Origin: Acanthaster planci
Taxonomy: Eukaryota; Echinodermata; Asteroidea; Valvatida; Acanthasteridae
Reading direction: 5' to 3'
DNA length: 51,490 nt
Assembly (NCBI RefSeq): GCF_001949145.1
Contig: NW_019091395.1
Location: forward strand, 1,081,466-1,132,955
This document shows positions 1-10,500 of this stretch, piece by piece (position 1 is the stretch's first letter; every line of letters begins with the position of its first letter). The position numbers and the translations under genes were made by a program. Below the pieces are notes generated by a model. The model saw only the letters and a list, made by a program, of their open reading frames with translations, was not told the DNA's origin and did not search any database.

Positions 1-460
1 TTTGCATGTTATTCTACGTTTTGTACCAAGGAGCCCCTTGAAGTTTATGATATATTTCAACTGACCACTCTTATATTAAAAGCCTATTAAAATGTAGTAG
101 GAGTATATGCAAAAGATAGGAAGAGTGAAATTCAGATGAAACATAAGCATGCATAGTAATTACCAATTAAAATCCAAGGATTTATATGAATGTTGCATTT
201 TGACTTGGGCAAAAATCCTCAAAAGTTCATACATCCCTCCTAACAGCCGCTTCCACTAAATACTAACACTAAATACCTCCTTCCTCCATGCACTAACACT
301 GACTGCCATGCTCACTATTCCACCATCCACCAGGTACACAGTACTAAAGCAACCCAAGGCGAATGTAACGTTCATACTCAGAAACTCTTAAGTAAATGCG
401 TAAAAGCATTAAGTGCAAAACTACATCCTCTGAGTTTTAATGTTCCTGCCATCTCAATTT
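1..460. other. Non-coding flank, no gene seen
   Basis: AT-rich sequence without a convincing reading frame, RNA gene or repeat. It lies next to the 3' end of the decayed LINE that begins near 460 and may include part of that element's 3' untranslated tail. Confidence 0.5.
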
Positions 461-2690
461 AATGTACTACATCGAGACTACACTGCAGTTTGAAGTATCT
501 TGTAAGCTTAGAAATTGGAATTCTTTACACATGTCAAACATAATTGTTATGGGATCTAGTGGAGTAACCATGGATTTCATTGACCGATGTGAAGTACTAA
601 GAAAACGCACTAGGAAGACGATTATTGATGTATGAACATGAAGATACCAGTGTGTAAGTTGATGATGTCGGTAACAGTGAGGGTGCCTAAACATGCAAAA
701 AGGGGTTCAGTGTGGGCCCAAGAGTGAGACAAGGTGCAAGTACGATTCGCCCTTTTTCTAGTGATAAGCAAGCGTTCAATTTGTTATTCGTTGTGCGTGC
801 CCAAAAGATGTTGCAATAATTTAAACACGGAAGAATAAGAGAATTGTACAATAATATCAAAGAGGTACTCGGAATTAAGAAACTTTGTTTGGAAAAGACA
901 CCGGTGTTACGAGGGACAATTTTGTTTATGGGAGAGATATGTTCCGTCCAAGAGAGGTTTTGATCGATGATTACACCCAAGACCTTGGCAGAAGAGGCCC
1001 TATTAATTAATAGAGGTACTGTCAATAACAAAAGGAGGCAAGATGGAATTTCATGCTATTCGTGGTGAAAAAAGCAATAGGTGGAAAGGCTTGCGGGAGC
1101 ACCATGCGAAGGAAAAAAAGAGGAGGCAGATGGATATTCTGAAAATGTGACAACTTGTCGAAGAAAATGAAATTAGTTCAACTGTGGTTTACAGAAGGTT
1201 TGTTGGCTTTAAACCATGAAGAAACCGTACGGAGCTCAGAGTTGAGAGTGTCCACCAGAGAAGCAAAGTCAGGACTGGAGTGAAAGATGGTCGTATCATC
1301 AGCGAAAAGAGTGAAATTAAGAACAGAATATGAGTTGTGAAGATCATTGATGTAAAGCAAGGAAAGAAGGGGCCCCAGGATAGATCCTTGGGGAACTTCA
1401 TGGTGGATGTTCAAACGATTAGAATCACAATTCATAATTAAAGTATATTGGTTCTTGTAACAGAAAGATAATCAGTGAACCATTGAAGTGCATTACCTCT
1501 GATGCCATAGTGTTAGAGTTTGGACAGAGGAATAACATGATAGCGAGTTTTAAAAGCTCTAGAAAGATCAATGAACACACCAATTTCACATAGTTTATTG
1601 CTGAGGGCATTCGTAATCTTGTCGACAAACTCAATGAGGGCCATGTCGGTAGAGTGGTTAGATCTAAAGCCAAATTGGTGGTTAAAAATGATATTATGGT
1701 GAGAGATGACACGAGAGAGTCAGTTGTAGGCAAGTCGTTCAAGGATTTTAGAAAAAACAATGAAAAATAGCAATTGGTTTGTTGTTATAAATGACGTGCT
1801 CATCGCCACTTTTGAAGAAAGGGATAATCTTAGTGACTTTGAAATTAAGAGGGACAGAAGCAGTTACAAACGAAAAGATATGACTTCGAGGGTCAGCAAT
1901 TAGAGGCAGAGCAGATTTCACCACACTAGAACAGACGCCATCAAAACCACTGTCGGGGCTACTCTCCAGCGCACGGCCAATTACCTTTGTTATTTCCTGG
2001 CTATTTATAAAAGTAAGGAAAAACGAGAAAGGATTAGGATTGTGCAATGATTCTGTGTAATGAGTATTTGTAGGGGAAATTTTGCTGGCTAAAGAGAAAC
2101 CATTGCCGATGAAGTATTTGTTGAAAGTGTGGGCTACAAGAGGCGGACTGGAAATGGGATTGTCACCATCCATGAATTCACTTGGAAGATCATCATTCTT
2201 CCGTTTTCCGACGATACCATTAATTTCTCGCCAGATACCCTTGAAATTGTGTTTTGTACGATCAAGTTTATCAGCATAGTATCTCCTTTTGGCAAGACGG
2301 ATGGTGGAAGTAAATATATCGCGATACGTTTTAAATCGCTGTTCATTTACTGCCGTCGGGTTACGAAGAAAACGCCTATATAAACAGCCAATTTTTGAAA
2401 AGACAAGAATTTACAATAGATAGTATTCCTGGGACCGGAGTCTGAACCGTTTTCAGGGTGAAAAGAAAACTGTGAAAGGTAGATAAAAAAATGCGGAGAA
2501 AGGTGTCGGACGCAAAATCTGTGTCCTAAGCCTGATATACCTTATTCCAATTAATACAAGCAACATCTTGCTTGAATGAACTGATAGTATCCGAGTTAAT
2601 ATTTCTAGAAAGAAGTGTTTTCGGAGAAGTAAGCTGGCATTGTGAACAACTGCCAATCCGACGATACGATGTGACATGTCTTACAGGCGT
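460..2690 (-). mobile_element. Decayed non-LTR retrotransposon (LINE) reverse transcriptase
   Basis: Minus-strand frames read in order as the RT of a CR1/L2/jockey-type LINE. At 2173-1748 there is a pre-RT and finger region with an SPGxDG-like stretch and a VIPFFKSGD-like motif. Near 1580-1540 there is a degraded 'IDLSKAFDT'-type motif. At 1435-1178 there is 'PQGSILGPLL' followed by the catalytic 'FADDT' (the YxDD box). At 1031-690 there is the thumb region with 'KVLGVIID'. A C-terminal remnant follows at 694-467. The pieces lie in different frames broken by stops, and no endonuclease domain is visible upstream, so the copy is 5'-truncated and dead. The family is recognised from these motifs; the exact clade is inferred. 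An active element would copy its RNA into DNA at a nicked target. Confidence 0.85.
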
Positions 2691-5590
2691 AGTGGTAACT
2701 TCATTTACACTGTAGGGCCTTGACCTTAAGGGTTAATTCTAGGATGTAAGGCTTGTGGGTCAAAGTCTTGGCTTTGAGAATCAAAACCTTTGCTCCAACA
2801 TTGGCTTATACTGACATATGTAAAATTGCATGAACGATGACGTGATCATGTGATTTATAAAATTTGCATATTCAGTGCAACCTATCTTGCACCAAGTAAC
2901 ATTTTGTCAATCTGAAACTTCTTATTTAAAAGCCGCAGACTGTATTCTAACTCTTGGAACTCTTTTTGTATACGACTCTGTTCGCAGAACTGAAATTATA
3001 AGAGCGGCGCCAGCTATAGATTTAAGAAACCAAAAAGGTGTTCAATATGTGCATAGAATACAGCGCAGGTATGGTATAGCAACTGTTCGTGTGCTAGGGT
3101 GCATTCACCTGGCAGTTTGTTTCCAAGTTTGATGGCACTTTTGTTGCACCTCTCTATATTCGCAGCTGCGCTCGTTTGACTGTTGTTACAGATGGGACAT
3201 TTCTTCCTTTATAATTCGCCTGCTGATTTTGATTTAATTCTTTCTTTAGACATTTGTGGTATTTTAAGTCTAACCTGTTCTGCAGCAGACCCCATGTATT
3301 GTGCTTTGTACCCAGTATTCCTTTGTTAAGATGTTGCCCAGTGGGCTGACCGGTTATGTAATGGCTTTTTTATTATTTGCTGGGTGCACATGTATTTAAG
3401 AAGTGGGTTGTACCATGCTTGGGGGCACTCATCACACCACAGCCACCCGTTCAGCCATGGGCTCTGTTCTTTTTTCCACTGATGGGTGTCGCCAACCTTC
3501 ATCACTCCAGCCAATGTCCAATTGGCCCTACAGCTATACACTGCCTGCAGATACAGCGAGTCACCGATGTACTCTTCTCCTTCAAGTTGACGGCTTGCCG
3601 CATGCATTGCATGTTGAGACACCGAGTCTCTGCTGTTCTCTCTCCTTCAAGTTGATGGCCCAAACCAACCGGTTTTGCGGCTCTTCCTAGATGGCCTAGG
3701 ACCAGACTGGTTCTGAGGCTCTACCTAGATGGCCTGGGACCAGACCGGTTCCGAGGCTCACCCCAGATGACCTGGATCAGACCAACCCGGTGCACCAGCC
3801 AGTGCTTCAGCCAGCTGTGCATGAGTCGTCCCTCCGGCACAGAATACCAATAGTCAACTTGACGGCATGCACCCAATCAAGTCCTCGACAACAACCTATA
3901 AGTAATTATTTAATTGTATAAACAAATAGAAACCTAGATTTAAATTGCTTAATTATTTTTGGTATGTAAACTGAATAAATTTCTGTAAATATGGTTGCTG
4001 GTTTCCTTTTCTATGCTGTCATGTTCGTCTCTGTCGTGCCCTACTTCATTTTGGTTCTTTTGAATTAGTCGCACGTAACAGAATAGTCTGTTTCCCTGAC
4101 CAAAAGACTCCTGATACCTCTTGAGAAAACTATTGGGTTAGATATCGTCCCTGAATAAATATAGTTCATTAGACATCATGTCTGGGTACACCGAGGTAGC
4201 TCGCTGTGGTTTAGAAGCTATTTCATTTCCTTCATGTTATTTTCAGAAGGTAGTTTACAATACACATTGGCAAGAGACGCACACAAAAATTATTAAACAA
4301 CGACATAGAAAAAAAAAACAACCAAAGAATATTTTATCAATTCCGCTGGATTCCAAAACGACTGGTTCGTTTTTATGCTGGTGGTGAAATGACGGGAAAA
4401 CATATTCATTCGATACAAATGGACAACTTCAAATTACATGAGAATTTCTCTTTAATTGACTTGTGACCATAGAATGTTGTTTGGAAAATATGAATTGGGA
4501 AAAAATGGTGAATACAACATAACTCAAATTGTTTAGACCCAGCGCTTTTTTTCACAAAGAGGTAAAAGGTAAGTGCCATTTCAGACGCATAGTTGATGCT
4601 TTCAAAATAAATTTGCAAGGTACGGGTGCACAGTCATTGTCAGAGCCCCACGAGTTGGAGCCCAAGTTGTGGTCCATGCGAGTGATTTTCCCTTTCTAAA
4701 GCGTAGTTTTACCGTGGCTTTGGGTCCAGAATTTGGGGCTAGATTTGCGCAAAATCAAAATTCTGGTCAGCTTTTCAAATAGGTGGCGATCCTAATTGAC
4801 TCCCAAAATCTGTCAAACGGCTTATCCTTGCGGCAATCCTGTGTATATGTTGCTTACCGCCAGCCACGTACGACCAGGCCGTTGCCAAGAGAAGCGTGAC
4901 GTCACAATAGCCTTAAGAGATTTTTATGTAGTCTTACTATATTGTTGGAGCTCGTTCAGAAAAAAAAACAATTATGTGTTCTCTTTAGTTACACTATAAA
5001 TGACTCCAAACTCATCACTTAGCAGGAGCATTGACGATCGTTCCTCGCCCTTTATTCTTTCAGCATGAAATTGAAATAGATTCTGTAATTTTTTCTGCTC
5101 TATACAGTGCCTGTATCAAATTCTATTACAGAAAGTTTACATTAACGGCTTAGTGTATAATAAGTCGTTATTAGGCTATATCACCTCTTAATTAATCCAT
5201 AATGAAATTATCGTTTGTACTTCTGTCTGTACAGTACGGTACGTTTTGGCGAGCAACACCATGTATCCTGTTTACTTTTGATGGAATGTCAGTTCCTATA
5301 TTATAAAATCACTTGATCGGAGAACAGAGATAGAAGTTTCCAAAATGCTCTGGAAACGTGTTTCCGAAAACAATCAGCGCTCTTCTTACTGGTATTTGAC
5401 TTCACCTAATAATTTTATCAACGATTCCATTGTGCTGATTTGAACGTGCGTCTATGGGTTTGCTAGCTAGAATTGACCCCAATAAATCTGTCATCCTGTT
5501 ATTCCTAGTTTATAATACACCTGTCGATTGACCACACAGGACCCTCGCGTTAAGTGTTATTCTAATTCACAATACAATAATTTCCAGCTT
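2691..5590. other. Non-coding stretch with one minisatellite
   Basis: No gene recognised on either strand. Short open frames here lack domains, splice context or homology that I can recognise. The only clear structure is the 38-bp tandem repeat listed separately; 3100-4080 is somewhat repeat-like but I cannot assign it to a family. Confidence 0.5.
3657..3793. repeat. 38-bp tandem repeat, about 3.5 units
   Basis: Units begin near 3657, 3693 and 3731, with a partial unit after 3769. Each has the pattern ggcctaggaccagactggtt followed by ctgaggctctacctagat, with point differences between units. No reading frame is preserved across the units. Confidence 0.8.
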
Positions 5591-5599
5591 GATTACGAG

Positions 5600-6600
5600 C
5601 CGCGGGAAATATAAATTCTGCTAAGGCCATCCAGCAACCCACTTGGATATACCTTGCTGGCCACCGTCATGTTGGAATGTTCAGTGACGTACGAGGCCCA
5701 GCTTTCAAGAGAACTGTTTCGGTCTTCCTTTAAGAATTTCCAAGTTGTCCTCCTTTCTCCATAGCTAGGGTCACTTATATTGAACAGTGATCCCAGGACC
5801 ACTAGCAGCAAAATGTCTCCATGGCCTTACTTCGTTCCTTACGGTGTTTTCAGTTTGAAGGCCCGGACCTTTCGTCGCGAAACGTGCTGGTGCATTGAGG
5901 CCTGAACATTCCATCTTGGTTTCATTAGACGAAAAGACACTCTGCCGGCAAGGAGCCTCTCTCTGTCTTCGTCCTCGTGCTTTCATGTAACCCGTCACGA
6001 TAAAATGAGTGGGAAGTCGCATTCCGCTCTTTACTTTTTTAAAGGTTCAAAGTCAAATATTAAAGTTAAGGTCAATTTTGGGGTTTGGTAATATTCGTAT
6101 TTGGTAATAAATATTATTCCAGTTTTGATGACAGTATTATTCGTGCCAGGTCAGAAATGATGAAACAATATCGGAAACAAAGACGCAAAGCTGCCAGAAT
6201 AATGTCACATTGTCACCTTATACCTTTATCCTAAGTGTTCCATGTACATGCCACTGGAAAGCTCTTTTCCACTGAATTCAAAATACTTGTATTTTTTTAC
6301 AATTCCGATTTTCAACTCGTTTTGTGTTGGCAGGTCACATGTTTCAGCCTGGCTTGCAATGGCATGTTTGAAAGAGGGGCTTCCTTCCAGTGATGCAGCC
6401 TCTTAGTCCGTTTCGGTGTTTTGCTGCAGAAAAAATGTGGATCGTGGGCAGTAACATCTTCGTCCCTGAAATATCCAATTGTTGATACAGGTGTTCCTTG
6501 GTAGTCATGGGGTTAAGCGACACTTTTCTCATCGATGCCTTGTCGCCAATAGGTGTCAAAATCGACTTACAGCCTGATCTTCGAAGGGTCTTGTTTAACC
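5600..6600 (-). mobile_element. Tc1/mariner-like transposase remnant, copy 1
   Basis: Minus-strand fragments match the order of a Tc1-type transposase. At 6559-6344 is the N-terminal part with 'SLNPMTTKEHLYQQL', 'SGTKMLLPTI' and 'RKPLFQTCH' (usual family pattern: SxNPxTT, GxKVSxSTI, RKPLL). At 5960-5830 is a DDE-core part with 'FSSNETKMEC' (family: FSDETK) and then 'FAASGPG'. At 5811-5593 is a poorly matching C-terminal remnant. Frames change between pieces and stops interrupt them, so it is dead. An active enzyme would cut and paste the element at TA sites. A related copy lies at 15080-15660; both sit just upstream of a C1q gene promoter on the opposite strand. Confidence 0.8.
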
Positions 6601-7238
6601 CTAAGGCCTAGCTTCGCACAATCGTGTGCACGGATGTTTCACTTCTTATTGCTTGAATATGACCCTTAAATATGTCCAGCTGTTGGCAGAAGAAGAAAAA
6701 GAACCGAAGGAGGAAACCTAGATCCTTTTAAAAGGGGCTGAGTGAACTTGTGAAATAAGTCATCGAAACTGAAAAGATTTCAGAAACGTCTGATAGAAAT
6801 CAAGGACAATGGTTGGCTTTGTTACAGGAATGGGGAATGGAGACTGTAGAGAGAGGTAGTCTAAATCGGCTACAATATTCTGCTCAACCGTACGTAGACG
6901 CGTATAGGCTCGACTGTATATACGCGAGGAGCGTCATGGCAGTAAATTCCAGAACGCTGCCCTCATAACAGCTTTTTTGAGTTTGGTTTCGGGTATGGCG
7001 TGCGCATTGGACGTTTTATAGTTCAAAGTGTATTTCTTTTAATTTTTTTTTATATTAACATTTCTCCACTGTTTTACCAATATCTCTTTGAGGTTATCTT
7101 TGTAATTTCTCTATCGCTGATAGATATGTTCACTTTGCCGAACTCACATGATGCGTTACTCCTTTTCAGTTAGCGATATCTCTATTTCGGACTGGATGTC
7201 AACTTTGCTTGCCATACCCGAGTGTCTCCTCAAAAGAA

Positions 7239-7248
7239 CTATATATGG
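7239..7248 (+). promoter_or_regulatory. Conserved TATA-like box of C1q gene 1
   Basis: ctatatatgg lies in a 24-nt stretch identical to one at 16386-16409 upstream of C1q gene 2, in otherwise drifted flanks. Spacing to the start codon is 266 nt here and 265 nt there. Conservation of sequence and spacing suggests a core promoter, but the transcription start is not known. Confidence 0.5.
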
Positions 7249-7504
7249 TAAAATATGTACCAAGAATTTTCCACCTGAAGTAATATCAAACCAGATATAT
7301 AGTTCACTCAAACGGGTAGAAGTCTCATTCTATTGGAGGAGGTCGTCTTGACAAATATGCATGTAAGAAAGCGAATTGCAAAGACAACATTTATATTGAT
7401 AGACAGAGTAAAAGTCGGCATCTCTGCCTTGGTATTTCTTCCTGAATATTTTGAAGCCGATTTTCTCGCGTTGTTGGAGCTGTATGCTTGAAGGAGCAAT
7501 CACG

Positions 7505-10500
7505 ATGAAGTTACTGGTAAGGCTGTTTATTGCACCGAGTGCAAAATTTGCCAGGAAACTTGGGCGTGTCGTCCGTTTTATTTTTGTGTGTCCTATCATA
7601 CTATGTATAATTGTGTTTCATGTGAAAAATTGGCAATAATTTTTTATTAATAATCAATAATCGATAATCTTTGATGTTTTTATGGATGCCAAGAAATCAC
7701 AGATAAGTTTGGTTTTACGAATACACAGTGTATCGCTGTGCTCGCGTCTTCTTTTTGCCTGCATGTTTTTAATATCGTGCTGTTTGTCATCCCACCCCGT
7801 GCTTTACCCATAAATTCAGCCCCGTTTTTCCACAATCTACTTTTACAACTAAAATGGCTTTACGTGTAGTTTACCCTTTTATAGGAGCTGGACCAGCAAC
7901 TAAACAGTGTTCTTCAACCCTCTAGCAAAGAGCACGTTGTAAATTGATGAAATTATAAACACTGCTACGAAAATCAGCTGGTTTTGAATTTGTTTCCAGC
8001 CTGCGTATGAAACAAATCATTTTCTGCCCAATTTAACCCTCAAAGGGTCGGGGTTTTTTCAGCCTTGTCTCAGCCATACGGTGATGTATTTCAGTGAAAG
8101 TTGGCAGTGTCATAGAGGCATACATATTAATTATCTGTGTGAAACTATATCTGAATTAATAAGGTTTTTGCATAATTATGACTCCTTAATTATTCATCAT
8201 ACCAAGTTTTATTTCGATTGTAGGGCGATTTTATTGCATTTTTCACATCAAAGATGCTGTATGGATTGTATATTCAGTGGAAATGAAACCAGAGATGCTA
8301 TGAGCTGTAAACAGTAATATGCATAAACTAATTATACAATTAACAGACTTTCCAACAAGCAAGAGACTTCCTGACAAAAGGAAACTACTTTCTTTGTACG
8401 ATGTACTTCTGTGTACAAAGTCAATCGTAAATTTCACATCATACTTCACCCTGCCTCCTAAACTTCTTCACTTAGAGAGAACGCCAAGTCCAATTTTCAT
8501 ACATTTTGGATAAAAAAAGTCATAAAGTATTAGCACGCATAAATTAATGCCAGAGATGGTGTAAAGAAAAATCAACAGTGGTCGGATTCTGCCCCCCCTG
8601 GCTCTTTGAGAGTTAAGAGTTCAAACATTTGAAATCACCCAATTTTATTTCAAAGGTTGGTCAGCACACTGAAACCTGTCGATGAGGAATATTTATCAGT
8701 ACAGATTAAACCGTTTAAGCCGTGGCTGAAGTTGTCAATAACGATTTTCGAAACGTTTTTCGTTCTTGTAAGTAAAATTTACTGATTTTCGTTTATTAGA
8801 TTTGTCCAGTCAAATTGATTGAGTGCGCTTGCAACTTTTAGTTTCGTCGATTTTTACGAAGTTTCAATTGTTCCGTTAATTTTAATACCAAAAACACATA
8901 TTTTTAACTAGGAGTGATCGAGTTCCGCTTCCTAATGCTTACTAACGTTATTCAGAAAGCAAGTTTGTCATTTCCACACATTTTACTTCTTTTTATAAAC
9001 TCCGTTATTTCATTCTCAGTGGAAGGTGTAAGACTCGCAGAGAGGAAGAATTTCCCGCCTTTGTCTTTCGAATCATTGTTTTATATTAAATTTCTCAAGA
9101 GTTTATTGGGCTTCTTCAGGTACCTGCAAGTGTAACCAAAGAAAGAAGGTCATCAAATTTTATAGATACATTTTCGACTTTGCCTTTTTGGTCGTTTATT
9201 TTTTTTTATTTTGAGAACTGTTTTTACATAGTTCATTCACAATCTTGACACTTTTTGTTGGTAAAGGTACATTAGTGCATTTTGTTCGTCTTAGGCAACA
9301 AATGGTGCTCAAAATCTGCCGAATGGTGCCTAACATATTCCACGAAAAGAAATAATCTATGATCTTGATTTCATATCCACAATTGCAGAGTGACACTTTG
9401 ATTTCGGTCATTCAGCTGACTGCAGCAAAGCAATGTTGCGCACTAAACTGACGATTTATTATAAATAACCGCACCTAGAAGCGTTTAACTCGCTATCTCA
9501 AATTAAGGTTGAGGTTGGTTAGCTTCTAGGAGTTTATAGGTTTCAACCTCGACATCTGCACCATCTTTCTTGTATGCACAACGCACAACTGTAGCCAGGT
9601 CAGGGCTGCCCTTGAAAGCTAATCACACGCACCCTTAGAAAGAAGTACTGATAGTATTTTCCACAAATTAAATGCATCCTTCGACAAATTGTTGGAATAA
9701 CCTACTTTCCAGTCTTTCTATAAACTGAAAGCTTACCAGAACAATAATTTAGCATCAGGGAGTTGTCTGCAGTGGGGTGATTCCGAGGAGGCACCTACGA
9801 ATAATTGTTGACACTAATGCAGCACGTCGTGCCCATGTTGTCTCAGATTTGTTAAACGATCCCTATTCAATGTTTTTTCTGTTTCTTTCAAAATCAATCA
9901 GACGGAGGCCTTCCTAGAAAGACTTCTCAGTGTGTTTAGTAGGGGAAGTTTCCTTTTGGGGGCGTGGTCCACAGTGGGGGGCGCTGAATTCAACAATACG
10001 GAAAACATCGGCGATACCAAAATATACGGGAAATTCCCGCTATACATGCTTGAATCACCATGACTCACTCATTCAGGGCCTTGATAGCACAACAGCTGGG
10101 CCTAGGCAGTGTAAATAATTCCATGTGGCCAGCCTCTCCAGACCCAGGCTCGGCCTCCAGACACATTGGCAAGCATCCTAGACATTGGCCTGATGCATTT
10201 TCCAAAGGGGGGAAGGAGTATTTTAGAGGGGAGTAGGTATTGCGTGCATTATCATAATATAGCAGTGTTTTGTGCACAAACATATGGGAATAAATATGGA
10301 CCCCGGTTCAGTCACTGCCGGGCGATACCAAGATTGACACCCCTCTCAATAGTTAGGCGTCAAAGTTAGGTGGTGAAAAGTTAGGAACAGTCAAGGGAGT
10401 TCGATCAGGTGATGCGTTGCAGTTAGTGGAACGATGAAATCACGTGATTTCTGAGACATTCTTGGCACCAGGCCGCACGTCGCCTCTTCCAATTATGGAT

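Larger units (their letters stand above)
5600..7520. repeat. Duplicated block, copy 1 (Tc1 remnant + promoter + C1q exon 1)
   Basis: This stretch aligns colinearly with 15080-16670. Matching anchors in order: 'gacgtac..cagctttcaa' (about 5690 and 15180), 'gaacattccatctt' (5908 and 15353), 'tttgaaagaggggcttcct' (6368 and 15454), 'ttccagaacgctgc' (6948 and 16100), 'ggtatggcgtgc' (6992 and 16145), 'agaactatatatggtaaaat' (7235 and 16386), 'catctctgcct' near 7420 and 16571, and the first coding exon. Small indels separate the anchors. The duplication therefore included the dead transposon, the promoter and the gene start. Confidence 0.85.
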
